Positions 41,201 through 51,696 of a DNA stretch of 64,000 bases are shown piece after piece. A model generated the notes under the pieces. The model was given only the letters and a program-made list of their open reading frames with translations. It did no database searches and had not been told where the DNA came from. The stretch comes from Microglena sp. YARC (taxonomy: Eukaryota; Chlorophyta; Chlorophyceae; Chlamydomonadales; Chlamydomonadaceae): NCBI GenBank assembly GCA_022414725.1, contig CM039464.1, positions 4,046,347 through 4,110,346 on the forward strand, read 5' to 3'. Numbering within the stretch: the stretch's first letter is position 1; the number at the start of each line of letters is the position of its first letter. Made by a program: the position numbers and the translations under genes.

Positions 41201-44186
41201 TCATCATCAGTTCAGCAGAGAGTGTTACGCACAGCGCGATCGCTTTACAAAGTGGTGAAGTCTGGTGCTGGGGTAATAATACATATGGTCAATGCGGAAA
41301 GAATACAGCTGGTGCTGTAGTGAGCGTTCCCACTAAAGTCTTTAGTATCACGAATGCAGTCGAAGTCGCATGTGGAAACGGGTTCACATTCGTACGCAAT
41401 GCTGACGATACGGTCATGGCATTCGGTAACAATGCGAGTGGACAATTAGGTGTTGGAATGAGTATTGTTGCAACATCCACATTCACACCAACATTGGTGA
41501 GTGCTCTATCCGGTTCATCAGGTTCTAAACAGATTGCGGCAGGTACATCTCATGCTGCTTCCATCGATGGCTCAGGTACTTTGCGTGTCTGGGGTTCGGG
41601 TATACTAGGCAAATTGGGATTGGGTGATACTTCTAATAAAGATGTACCCACAATCGTGGATGTGTCCTTTATTGGACTTTGCCAAAGCGACACATGTCGC
41701 TCTTGGAGGTGATCATACAGTCGTTGTATGTAGCGAATCTGGAAAAGTTTACACAGCAGGTCTGAACGATGTCGGACAATTGGGTCGATCTACTGGATTC
41801 GGGAGTGGTGTGGGTATCAATGCATTTGGTGCAGTGACAGATATGCCTACACCTGCAACGCCTTTGCGTGCAGCTTGTGGTTTGAAACATACTGCATTGC
41901 ATGTGTCGAGCGATCGTATCGTTACTTTTGGCGATCGTGGTAATGGACAAACGATCGTTTCGAGTGGCGCTGCATGGATGCCGCAATTAGTGGAAGTTAT
42001 CGGGGATGGCGAGGCGGCATACGATGTGCGTGCACTCGTGGCGGGGGGAACGTCTACACACGTGGAAATGCGGCCTATGTCGGAAGATGTGAATGGGTAC
42101 GGGAGTGTGCCGCAACGCATCTTGTCTTTGGCAATACATCTTGTCTTTGGCAATACAAAACATGGGGAAGGAGGAGTGCCTTGTTAACGAATTCGAAAAT
42201 AGGTGCTTTCTCCATTATGATATCACCGACAGGTAGCATTATCACCTGTGGATTGAACGGCTACGGACAACTAGGAAATAACACGACATCAACAGGTGCG
42301 ACGACAACATTACAAACCATATCGAGTTTCGGATCTCTTGTCGGTAAAACGATCGTGGCCATTTCGGGCGGCTACTATCACCCGCTTGCCCTGGACTCGA
42401 CGGGACGCGTGCACGCATGGGGATTCAACAGCATCGGTCAGCTCGGAAATAATACTACCACTAATTCATTAGTTCCGATCGATGTATCGAGCTTCGGATC
42501 TCTTTTCGGTTAAACGATCGTGGCCATTGCGTGCGGAGCATATCACACGCTTGCCCTGGACTCTAAGGGACGCGTGCACGCATGGGGAATAAACAACAAA
42601 GGCCAGCTCGGAAATAATACTACCACAAATTCATTAGTCCCGATCGATGTCTCGAGCTTCGGATCTCTTGTCGGTAAAACGATCGTGTCCATTGCGGGCG
42701 GCACTGATCACACGCTTGCCCTTGACTCTACGGGACGCGTGCACGCATGGGGAAGCAACGCCCAAGGTCAGCTAGGAAATAATACTACCACTCAATCAAA
42801 TGTCCCGATCGATGTCTCGAGCTTCGGATCTCTGAATGGTAAAACGATCGTGGCCATTGAGGGCGGTGCCTTACACACTCTTGCCCTAGACTCGACGGGA
42901 CGCGTGCACGCATGGGGATTCAATATCTTCGGCAATCTCGGAAATAATACTACCACTAATTCATTAGTGCCGATCGATGTCTCGAGTTTCGGATCTCTTG
43001 TCGGTAAAACGATCGTGGCCATTGCGTGCGGTATATTTCACACGCTTGCCTTGGACTCTACGGGACGCGTGCACGCATGGGGACACAACCCATTCGGTCA
43101 TCTCGGAAATAATACTACCACTCAATCAAATGTCCCGATCGATGTCTCGAGCTTCGGATCTCTTGTCGGTAAAACGATCGTGGCCATTGCGGGCGGCACT
43201 GATCACACGCTTGCCCTTGACTCGACGGGACGCGTGCACGCATGGGGATACAACCCATTCGGTCAGCTCGGAACTAATACTACCACTAATTCATCAGTCC
43301 CTGTTTTAGCGTTCACAACCGTTACAGAGACAGTCTCAAACTTGTTCGTGAACTTCACAGGCCAACATCGTTGCTTCGTGGACGCGCTCGCTCCAGCACG
43401 TCTACGCGATCACGAAGGACTTGTTGTCGTCACCGACAAAAACGCATACGCATCCGGTCTTTTAAGAGGACGACGCGCCATGACAATCAACCAAGCCCTA
43501 CCTATCGTATCTCTTTCCAAGGTCCCAAAAGATCCCCGTGCATTCGGTGTGATCTCGCTCACCCAGGACCATCCCGCAGGTCCATCTGCAGCCATCTCAG
43601 GAACAGAGCTCCTAAGGATCGCAGAACAAGGTGATGTACGTGTCCAAATCAATTCGATCGGCGAAGGATGCATCTGGGTATGTGACGAGACCGGATCAAC
43701 TATCCATGCAGGTGATTACGTCACCACCAGTAGTTTGTCCGGTTACGCGTCTCTCCAAGTATTAGATGATGGAGATGTACCGGATGGTACATTACGAAAC
43801 TATACGGTCGCAAAACTCACGATGGATTGTAATTTTTCTCACAGCCTCTGGTAGATGTTGAAGAAGTACAAAAAGATGAATATGGGAATGTCGTTTTCGA
43901 TGCAGACGGATCTCTCGTGTACACGATCGTGACCACGACACAGGGTCCTTCTGTTGTGGACCCAAATACCGGAGAGACACGTACTGGGGAACCACTCGAA
44001 ACACCTATTCTAGTGACCGAACCTGCCTACGAAATGCGCTGGATGACAACCGAAATCGATGCATCCTCAGGTGTATCGATCACGACTCTTATTTCAAAAG
44101 AAGATTACGAGAAACGTACGTCAGATGGACAATTAGTCGGTTTGTCACGTGCATCTTTCGTTGGATGCACTTATCATTGCGGATAA
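38242..44186 (+). pseudogene. RCC1-repeat tail-fibre-like protein, many interruptions
   Basis: ATG 38242 (MIRLSEIYAKSQS). Residues ~35-130 match phage/giant-virus fibre bases (SMSFEQDTDTGMFN, LNDNVSELGTVTKKF). From ~38940 to 43310 there are about 25 RCC1-type units (consensus HTLALDSTGRVHAWG...GQLGNNTTT). Interruptions: frameshift in a G5 run near 39415; TGA 40449 and 40779 (GGA in sister units); TGA 40938-40940 (TGG in sisters); loss of frame near 41020 and 41680; a further shift near 42180; TAA 42511 (AAA in sisters); and a T-run frameshift near 43835. The end (CTYHCG, 44170) leads into the S74 domain after an inserted repeat. It is presumably a host-attachment fibre. Confidence 0.7.
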
Positions 44187-44632
44187 GTGTACGACAACGT
44201 TGTTAGAAAATTTGCATTTATTGGATTATTGTCAAGAACAACATAATCTCCCCTGCATGTTACACTCAGACCGGTCAATAATGTTACAGTGCACGCTATA
44301 CGCAAAAAACTTACATCTGTCTTTCACATCAACAAAGACCCCGTGTTCTTTTGGGCCACGGTACTGGGGAAGAGGCGATCGCTTAAGTGCGGCTGGTCCT
44401 TCAATGGACACTCTCGAAAGTCCCGACATAAGAACGATACGGAGTCTGCAGGATGGAGAGCCGTGATCTAAAAAAGAACCACGATATTCTCGTTAACATC
44501 CTGCAATTTGTTGATTCAAAATCGTATTGGTGTTCCACTGCCCCGTGGGTTGCTACACCATTAGGTTACACCGTAAGGTGTGCCGTACACGAGGCGGTTT
44601 CATTTTAGTATTCCGTCGACTGTACATATAAA
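44187..44632 (+). repeat. family-C dispersed repeat inserted in the fibre gene
   Basis: Contains the same ~300 bp as 28870-29190, ends with TTCCGTCGACTGTA, and includes GACCGGTCAATAATGTTACA, also found at 17277. It separates the fibre body from its S74-like domain. Confidence 0.65.
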
Positions 44633-44961
44633 GACAAGTGTAGATAACGTATCCCTGTTCAGTGTGGGCGATGTGGTCATGTACTTCGACATTCGCACCA
44701 AGTCTGATGTGCTCCCGATTCCGGATGAATTGGAACGTGTGGGACGCCTTCGAGGGTATACGTTCATAAAGAATGGTGACGAGACACGTCGTAGTTGTGG
44801 TCTCATTGCACAGGAACTATTGGATGTCTTACCTGAAGCCGTGCATGCACATCCGGAATCTGGAATGCTGACTTACTGTCGCTTACGGGAATGTAGTGTC
44901 TTTACTTGTGAATGCGATAAATGAACTTAAGGCACAAGTCGATACTTTATCGTGCACTTAA
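44633..44961 (+). pseudogene. peptidase S74-like (intramolecular chaperone) domain, C-terminus of the fibre
   Basis: Residues YFDIRTKSDVLPIPDELERV, LRGYTFI, SCGLIAQELLDVLPEAVHAH and, after a one-base shift near 44880, YGNVVSLLVNAINELKAQVD follow the S74 order through to its C-terminal helix. This domain trimerises fibres and then cuts itself off with a Ser-Asp dyad. The usual Ser of S-D-x-R is Phe here (FDIR), so self-cleavage is doubtful. Confidence 0.65.
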
Positions 44962-45055
44962 TGCTTGGAGTGGGCGCATGAATCCCCCGAATTTTCGCAT
45001 TGCAAGTTCAATGATCAGACACATATTCGTTTTCTTCTTTGTCAAAGCACGTTAT

Positions 45056-45121
45056 AATAAAAAAACGATATAAGAAAAAAACGCATATTTTCCGATATAA
45101 GAAAAAAACGCATATATTTTT
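45056..45121 (+). promoter_or_regulatory. 27-bp direct repeat just upstream of the 45126 gene
   Basis: CGATATAAGAAAAAAACGCA plus TAT(A)TTT occurs twice in tandem, ending 5 bp before ATG 45126. Probably a duplicated AT-rich promoter element. Confidence 0.45.
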
Positions 45122-45125
45122 TAAA

Positions 45126-45482
45126 ATGTCTGTAGAAGCTCCACATCCACATAAAGAAATCATAGACAGGTTTTCCATATTGGCAAGAGAGATGCGACAA
45201 GAGAGATGTGGCAAGAGAGATGCGGATATCTTTATCTTTGAGGCTTTTAGAATGGTGGCCTTGCAAAATGACATCGATGTTCTGAATGCGATATGGACTC
45301 ATTTCCCTACTTCTGTGTGGTCTTGTGCTTCTGGACATGTGGTTCAAGATCTGTATGAAGAAGAGATGATAGGTACATTAAATGAATTTGCCTTGAAAAG
45401 ACGGTTTATCATGGGGGGAAAGTGGCAGTACCAAACATTATCACAAACAGATCCACGACTAAACGTGGCCTTCGACGATTAA
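45126..45482 (+). CDS. 118-aa protein of unknown function
   Basis: ATG 45126 (MSVEAPHPHKEIIDRF); the longer frame from 45039 is translated promoter repeat. Helical throughout (FEAFRMVALQNDIDVLNAIW), with an ankyrin-like phrase around NDIDVLNAI and a Trp/Cys segment (TSVWSCASGHVV). Ends at TAA 45480-45482. It lies in the viral structural cluster. Confidence 0.5.
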   Translation: MSVEAPHPHKEIIDRFSILAREMRQERCGKRDADIFIFEAFRMVALQNDIDVLNAIWTHFPTSVWSCASGHVVQDLYEEEMIGTLNEFALKRRFIMGGKWQYQTLSQTDPRLNVAFDD

Positions 45483-45522
45483 TGCGTCGATTTTTAATGA
45501 TGAATGGTTGTCGGAACCAAGC

Positions 45523-46687
45523 TCAAGAAAACTCAATGCACGTGTCTCTTGATGACAAGTACCGCACTGTGCGGTCGCTGGAGCGCACAATGATCGTGCT
45601 ACCACAGAGAAGCCCCGCATCCACGGTGAACGCATCTATACCCCCGCTCTGTACTAGCATCAGAACATCCTCCATCGCGAAGAAGGGTGCAGGCGCGGAC
45701 AGACCGTAGTACACGCCGGTGCTGGACTCAAACACCACCGAGCACGGAGCGGAACGGAAGACGGACGAGAGACGCAGGCAGAGCAAGAGGGACACGAACA
45801 CGGAGTCCAACACAAGCGCCTTCACTATCACACGTAAATCGGAAGAATCCAATGAAGGATCGGGAACAGGAATAGGAGGAGGAGGTTTAGGCGGAGGAGA
45901 CATATCAACCAGAGCAGGAGGAGGAGGTTTAGGTGGCAGAGACATATCAACCGGAGCAGGAGGAGGAGGTTTAGGCTGCGGAGACATATCAACGGGAGAA
46001 GGAGGAGGAGGTTTAGGTGGCGGAGACATATCAACCGGAGCAGGAGGATGAGGTTTAGGTGGCGGAGACATATCAACCGGAGAAGGAGGAGGATGTTTAG
46101 GCGGCGGATACAATGTCGTATCAGAAACTGGCGACGAAAACAAAAACGCACTCGCATGTTGGGCAACACGCGTGTGTGAAAGGTTCGTATATGGAGTACG
46201 TGCATACTGAGTTGTTGCCGCATAACTTAAATGGAGTATTGCAAGGGGGGGTCAAGTGTATGCAGAAAACGCTACCCAATATACTGTCGTAGTTAGACTG
46301 GATGTTTGTCACGACGATCTCAGCGAAACCAGTGTAGTTGCGAAATCAAATTCCGCCACCCTTGCGGACACCGTTGATAGACACAAGATCCACGCTCCCA
46401 GAACAAACGTCAACCGTCTTTATGGCAACCTTCTGGAATGTCCGACGAAGGGCTGTGCAACAGTCGACACCTATATCAGGAGAGATGCAGGAATGCGGGA
46501 GTACAGTGAAACACATTAAATTATCGGAAAAAGAGGGCGCAAGAACGTATGGACTACTACTCGGTGAGCTGCAACTCGGCGGTTTGCAACTTCCTGCAGG
46601 GAACCTCGTGTACGCGCACGCAGGAGATAAAGCAGATAATAGGGACGCCAAAGCGAAGCAAACTATTGCAAGTGATCTTGACATCAA
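45523..46687 (-). pseudogene. pherophorin-like extracellular matrix protein, intronless, interrupted
   Basis: From ATG 46687: a signal peptide (ending SALSPACA), then pherophorin features FPAGSCKPPSC, SPYVLAP, MCFTVLPHSC, VDCCTALRR, VCSGSV and SINGV. A TGA at 46346 interrupts. The same frame resumes with VFCIHLTPPCNTPFKLC, SVCTYSIYEP and HACCPTC, the end of the domain. A frameshift in a T run near 46146 leads to a rod of 15-residue units (PPPKPPPPSPVDMS, six copies), then a C-terminal part I do not recognise. Pherophorins build the volvocine cell wall. No introns interrupt the domain, unlike typical algal genes, and viral genes lie on both sides. Confidence 0.65.
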
Positions 46688-46735
46688 TCAATAAGAATAA
46701 GGCTTACTTACTTACATACATTTTAAAGTGGACAC

Positions 46736-47080
46736 AATGGGCGTTCCTGCCTCCCGGCGGATGTTTTGGAATTTCTACTCAGAATTTAGAGACTCCGGAA
46801 CGACTCGCTAGCCTGAGATATCAGCACAGAGGAATCACAATTCCGCTCCATACCATGTTTCGCAACCATTCAAAATCCGCCTGGAGGCTGGAACGCCCAT
46901 TCTGTGTTAAAAACTTATTTGGTGTGAATCGAAAACGACGTGAATTTGTAAACAACCTATTTCTCCTTACAGTCAAGAATTCAATGCTATTGAGCTGTGC
47001 TTCGCTAAGGTGAAGAAGGACTTTCTTTGTTTGAACTACAGAAATTTTAAAAAATCCGCCGGGAGTAAGGAACGCCCATT
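46736..47080. mobile_element. 345-bp TIR element (MITE-like)
   Basis: Left end AATGGGCGTTCCTGCCTCCC and right end (reverse complement) AATGGGCGTTCCTTACTCCC, both followed by GGCGGAT and T-rich sequence. A third, internal inverted end at about 46873-46901 suggests nesting. No clear target duplication. Related to the ends of the 9.8-kb transposon. Confidence 0.7.
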
Positions 47081-47139
47081 CCATCTATGTGTGAGCTCTT
47101 GGACACGTTGTTTACATTACAAACCTTCCTCATACTCCT

Positions 47140-47368
47140 CAAAAAAATATTTTTAGTGAACCACAAAAAAATATTTGTAGTGAACCACAAAAAAATAATT
47201 GTAGTGAACCACAAAAAAATATTTGTCGTGAACCACAAAAAAATATTTTTAGTGAACCACAAAAAAATAATTGTAGTGAACCACAAAAAAATATTTGTAG
47301 TGAACCACAAAAAAATATTTGTAGTGAACCACAAAAAAAGAATAGTAGTGAACCACAAAAAAAGAATT
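47140..47368 (+). repeat. 24-bp tandem repeat, nine copies
   Basis: Unit GTGAACCACAAAAAAATATT(TGTA) with small changes. Because the unit is 24 bp, the + frame stays open as VVNHKKIF repeats. Probably not a gene: there is no flanking conserved protein. Confidence 0.85.
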
Positions 47369-47449
47369 AGCAGGTCTACATTACTAATTCTAAATAAAGT
47401 CGTGACTCAAAAACGGTTAAAGTGGTTGACATATATGCCATTAAAGTAA

Positions 47450-48254
47450 AGGTCAGGTGGCGTGGGTTAAAGGTTGCAAGGGCCACATGGAGTGGCACAT
47501 GGAACATTAGGTTAAAGGTAATACTGTTCTTTAACCTCGTGTGCCAACATGACTAATACGGAGAGTGATGTACACGTGGCAAGTACTTTCCGGCTAAGTG
47601 CTGATGTGGCAACTGTAACGATAAAGTCGCGTCCGTTATCGATACAAACTGTAACGATAGAGCTAGGGTAATATAAGGTAAGCCCTACCAAGCAGTGCCA
47701 GCCTGGTAGGGCTTCGGCCCGGGGGGCCTCGCCTCATCGTTCGAACGCGCAAAGACGCCTACCTGCCGGTGGGCAAAAAAACTAAACCGCCAACAAAAGC
47801 GTTTAGCAAACATGGCAGTTTAGTTTTTAGGGTTCTCCTTGTATAGCTTTAGGGTTTAGGTTTCACGATTCCTCGCGAGATAGGCATTTATAGTCTGTAG
47901 CTATCTATCAGAGATATCAGAGATATCAGTATATCAGCATATCAGTATATCAGTATATCATGATATCAGAATATCAGCATATGATATCAGTATATCAGCA
48001 TATGATATCAGTATATCAGCATATCAGCATATGATATCAGTATATCAGCATATGAGTATATCAGTATATCAGTATATCATAGATATACTGATATCAGAGA
48101 TATCAGTATAGTCTGTAGCTATCTATCAGATATATCAGAGATCTCATCATCATCAGTTGATTGAAGGGGGGAAAACGGGATCATTGATGTAAGGAGGTTT
48201 CTTTGATGGACTGGACATTTTGTAGAACCATCAACTCATACTGTTACGCTGAAT
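47450..48254. other. non-coding: hairpin and ATATCAG array
   Basis: No gene is supported. 47680-47714 forms a hairpin with an 11-bp perfect stem (AAGCCCTACCA ... TGGTAGGGCTT) around a 13-nt loop. 47915-48125 is a dense array of ATATCAG/CATATGATATCAG palindromes. Confidence 0.6.
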
Positions 48255-49718
48255 CTAGTGCTTCATCAAGCAGAAATCGTTGAAATCATCTTGTAAGGAT
48301 ATTGTGTCAATTTCTCCCCAATTCCTCTTGCAATTCTTGAACATAGTAAACACAGTCCCGAAAACATTGTAGTGGGTTTCTGCTGAGACAACTTGGTCTT
48401 CGTCATCACAGAATGGCGTCGTAGCACCTTGGCCGATACTCGAAAAGACGTCGTCACGGTCGAGCACAGTGTCTGTTGTTGCAGGGGTGGGGGCGGTTAC
48501 GGCTGCAGAGACAACATGGTCTTCGTCATCACAGAATGGCGTCGTAGCACCTTGGCCGATACTCGAGAAGACGCCAAGGTCGAGCACATAGTCTGTTGCA
48601 GCAGGGGTGGGGGCGGTTACGGCTGCAGAGACAACATGGTCTTCGTCATCACAGAATGGCGTCGTAGCACCTTGGCCGATACTCGGAAAGACGCCAAGGT
48701 CGAGCACATTGTCTGTTGCTGCAGGGGTGGGGGGCGGCTGCAGGGGGAGGGGCGGCTGTAGGGGCGGCTGCAGGGGCAGGGGCGGCTGTAGGGGCGGCTG
48801 CAGGGGCAGGGGCAGGGGCGGTTGCAGGGGCGGCTGTAGGGGCGGCTGCAGGGGCAGGGGCAGGGCGGCTGCAGGGGCGGGGGCGGCTGCAGGGGCGGGG
48901 GCGGCTGCAGGGGCGGTTACTGCAGCATCACTACGAATAGTTCCCAACAACTTTGTAGCCTCGTCCGCGTAGATTGCGCTCCGGATTCTACGAAGATTGA
49001 CCAGGAACACAGTCACTGCATTCTTAGGAGAATTCTCAATCAATCCCATTTTGCGCATCTCACTAGCGACATGTTGTTGTTGTCCATTGGGTCTGCCACC
49101 ATAGCTTTCCAGCTCTCTGTACAGAACCGCCTTCTTGTACGTTAACGTATAGTGTTTGTACTTGACTGGCACCACGTCGTCCATCTCGTCGATTTGGTTT
49201 GTTGTAACCAGAATGAGCGCCAGTATTGTACTGCGCACCATGGATTCCTTGCTGACTTGTCCACAATTAGGCCCAACGTTCTTGAATCTCTTGAGAACAA
49301 ACGATTCTCGGACGACCTCCAATACCAGCATATCGTCGGTCAAATCACATGGGCGAGGAAGATACACAAGTGTAGGGGCCGGTACATCATGTGCAGTAGC
49401 AGTATTGCACGCCGCCTTGCAAGTGCAAAAGTCGTCCTTCACATATGGCCATACAATGACCATCATGCAATCGCCACAACGCTGGTCTCCTACCACGAAG
49501 CAGCAGACTTCCTTCTCCACATCATTGATAGTCTTCCCATCAAGCTCGGCCAACGCCTCCAATATCAGAGGGTTGCGTGACGCGTAGTGTCCAGGAGTAA
49601 TATACGAAGAAGACTCAGCAGCCGCGTTCATATCTTCAGGTTTGAGCCATGTTGTTAACCCAGGTATGTTCGTATCACGACGCCGGGACTTGGACCTGTT
49701 CTGGGACAGGGAATCCAT
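48255..49718 (-). CDS. 487-aa repeat-bearing protein, unknown function
   Basis: ATG 49718 (MDSLSQNRSKSRRRD). Residues 1-260 look globular, with five clustered Cys (VCCFVVGDQRCGDC; DFCTCKAAC), possibly metal-binding, and a helical end. Residues ~265-330 are a Pro/Ala/Leu-Gln low-complexity stretch. Then come three 40-residue units (DNVLDLGVFPSIGQGATTPF and CDDEDHVVSAA) encoded by 120-bp DNA repeats, and a short unique tail. The frame is intact, ending TAG 48255. No family recognised. Confidence 0.55.
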   Translation of the reverse strand: MDSLSQNRSKSRRRDTNIPGLTTWLKPEDMNAAAESSSYITPGHYASRNPLILEALAELDGKTINDVEKEVCCFVVGDQRCGDCMMVIVWPYVKDDFCTCKAACNTATAHDVPAPTLVYLPRPCDLTDDMLVLEVVRESFVLKRFKNVGPNCGQVSKESMVRSTILALILVTTNQIDEMDDVVPVKYKHYTLTYKKAVLYRELESYGGRPNGQQQHVASEMRKMGLIENSPKNAVTVFLVNLRRIRSAIYADEATKLLGTIRSDAAVTAPAAAPAPAAAPAPAAALPLPLQPPLQPPLQPPLPLPLQPPLQPPLPLQPPLQPPLPLQPPPTPAATDNVLDLGVFPSIGQGATTPFCDDEDHVVSAAVTAPTPAATDYVLDLGVFSSIGQGATTPFCDDEDHVVSAAVTAPTPATTDTVLDRDDVFSSIGQGATTPFCDDEDQVVSAETHYNVFGTVFTMFKNCKRNWGEIDTISLQDDFNDFCLMKH

Positions 49719-49832
49719 TGACGATGGGAGATGATGTATGTATGACGATGGAAGATGATGACGATGGAAAATGATGACGGTAAGTTTATACTAACAATAC
49801 AACGAATATCGGCGAAATGCTGTGAATGTGAC

Positions 49833-50012
49833 TGGTAATACAACCAATGCGGTTTTGTGTATGGACCGGCAATATAACCAATGCGTTTTTGTGTATGGGA
49901 CCGGCAATACAACCAATGCGGTTTTGTGTATGGGACCGGCAATACAACCAAGTCGATTTTGTGTATGGTGGGGATGCGGCAATACAACCAATGCGATTTT
50001 GTGTATGGTGGG
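49833..50012. repeat. 35-bp tandem repeat, five copies
   Basis: Unit GGCAATACAACCAATGCG(G) then TTTTGTGTATGG(GACC). It lies between the start of the 487-aa gene and the end of the methyltransferase gene. Confidence 0.85.
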
Positions 50013-50037
50013 GATGCGGATGCGGTTGCGGTTGCTG

Positions 50038-51258
50038 TTATTTATTTCCACCAACAACACCTTTGTAAGCAATAGCGCCCACAACCATCCAGCCTTTCGG
50101 AAAGCCCATGATGGCGGTCTCCACCCACCAGATGTTGATTCGCAGTCGCTCCTGCGCATCGAGGTGATTTCCATGGACGTACCCGTTAGAAGCCGCAGTT
50201 TCGCTCGCGTGGAATACGCGCGTGGCGAAACCGCTTTTCACACGCCTACCATGCGCAGTCCACTCACGTGGCGTGAAGTGACTGGAGGAGCGCATAGGCG
50301 TTGGCCAGATGCTTACTCGCCACAAGCGGTCTTCACCAGGGTAGTACAGACGCGTGTAGAACTCAGCCTTCGCGCGATCCAGTGACTCCAAACAAGGACG
50401 CACAACAAGAGGATATTGACTCAGACCCACATCGAGTAACCTGCCCATATTAGTAATATTACTAGTACTACTACCAAACACAGACCGCATCTCGGTCAGC
50501 AAAACAGCGAATGCAAAACGAGCCGCCTGAGGCACGATCGCATTTCCCAAGGCCTGACACTGAAGCGTCAGAGACCGGACATCAGCACGAGACTCGGTGC
50601 CAGGCGAACGCGTCACGAGGCGAGGCATCTCCGCATCCAATTTTGCAAATGGATAGGACAATGACTGAGAAATCGAAGAGGACAGACGGGTCCTGCTCAA
50701 GTAAGGGAACAGCATACCAGCGTCTTTGTCAAGAGCAGCGAGTACCCAAATACGAGACCGGACGTGACGGGCACCCATGTCTGCTGCAGATAGAATACCA
50801 TAGCGCACACTAAAACCGCGAGTCTCGAAAGCTTCGCAAATCGCATCCAACCCACGGTATCTCAACGCCGGAGAGTTCTCAAGAAAGACGGCCCGAACCG
50901 AAGGAAGACCGTCCAAAACACAGAATACCTCCCACACAAGTGAAGAACGCGTACCGGACAAACCACCGCCCTTCCCAGCCATAGAAACGTCCTGGCAAGG
51001 AAATGATGCTGTGATGAGATCGGGGCCGAGAGCAGCTCCGACACGAGAAGAAGACGCAATCACATCCAACGGGTCCAGTGTGGTGACATCCGATATGATG
51101 GGAATCCCCGGAAACTGAGAGGACAACACACCGCACGCGAAAGAATCGATCTCGCAAAAACAACAAGGACGCGCCAACCCCTTCAAAGAAACAGCATGCC
51201 CACCGATACCACTGAACAGATCCGCGTAAACAAGCATGTGTATCAATAATAAATTCAA
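50038..51258 (-). CDS. C5-cytosine DNA methyltransferase
   Basis: 406 aa, probably starting at M8 (51237). SAM motif I is YADLFSGIGG. The catalytic loop is SFPCQDVSMAGKGGGLSGTR (Cys88). Further motifs are ENSP (127-130, motif VI) and ARHVRSRIWVLA (motif VIII, QxRxR type). After a target-recognition region comes LGNAIVPQAARFAFAVLL (motifs IX-X). All catalytic elements are present and the frame is intact. It transfers methyl from S-adenosylmethionine to cytosine C5 and could protect viral DNA or act with a nuclease; no restriction gene is adjacent. A ~130-aa C-terminal extension ends VETAIMGFPKGWM. Confidence 0.9.
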   Translation of the reverse strand: MNLLLIHMLVYADLFSGIGGHAVSLKGLARPCCFCEIDSFACGVLSSQFPGIPIISDVTTLDPLDVIASSSRVGAALGPDLITASFPCQDVSMAGKGGGLSGTRSSLVWEVFCVLDGLPSVRAVFLENSPALRYRGLDAICEAFETRGFSVRYGILSAADMGARHVRSRIWVLAALDKDAGMLFPYLSRTRLSSSISQSLSYPFAKLDAEMPRLVTRSPGTESRADVRSLTLQCQALGNAIVPQAARFAFAVLLTEMRSVFGSSTSNITNMGRLLDVGLSQYPLVVRPCLESLDRAKAEFYTRLYYPGEDRLWRVSIWPTPMRSSSHFTPREWTAHGRRVKSGFATRVFHASETAASNGYVHGNHLDAQERLRINIWWVETAIMGFPKGWMVVGAIAYKGVVGGNK

Positions 51259-51282
51259 CGGCGGTTTTTTTCACACAAAATG

Positions 51283-51600
51283 TCACTTTATCAGATTGAA
51301 CCTGCAAAAACGGTTCAGGGAAGTCTTGTAAAGGTAATGAACAAGGCGATCGTAGACCTCGTCAGGATTGCTCATGTGCCTGCTACCAGAACCACGCTCG
51401 AGGTGAGTACGCAGACAATTCCAAATACATTCCACGAAGTACTCGTGACGCGAATACCAATCGTCAAGCGACATCACGGAAGGAGACCTGGCCATCTTCG
51501 GAACCAACGGAGGAGGATCACGACGCACATGACCTTGAACATGCACCATATTATTCTTACTTACACACATATTGTCATGGACCCAAAAACCTTCATGCAC
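51283..51600 (-). CDS. 105-aa protein of unknown function, upstream of the methyltransferase
   Basis: ATG 51600, or an internal ATG (MVHVQGHVRRDPP). The C-terminal half is helical and basic (DRLVHYLYKTSLNRFCRFN). It shares orientation with the methyltransferase, whose first ATG lies 24 bp after its stop, so the two may be co-expressed. Family not recognised. Confidence 0.5.
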   Translation of the reverse strand: MHEGFWVHDNMCVSKNNMVHVQGHVRRDPPPLVPKMARSPSVMSLDDWYSRHEYFVECIWNCLRTHLERGSGSRHMSNPDEVYDRLVHYLYKTSLNRFCRFNLIK

Positions 51601-51696
51601 GAGTGTGCTGAATTCTTACAATGGTGAATCATGAAATAGACATTTAAAAAAATCCGCCCATTTGTTCTCAAATTATTTAGTAATACAGTAAAGACG

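Noticed and set aside
47680..47760. tRNA or rRNA gene
   Set aside because: Only a single long hairpin and GC-rich tract; no T-loop or anticodon arm.
48393..48972. Gly/Arg-rich + frames opposite the 487-aa gene
   Set aside because: Mirror of the 120-bp repeats and Pro/Ala stretch; the minus frame is complete with a non-repetitive N-terminal half.
50511..50813. 100-aa + frame opposite the methyltransferase
   Set aside because: Lies within the well-supported methyltransferase gene.
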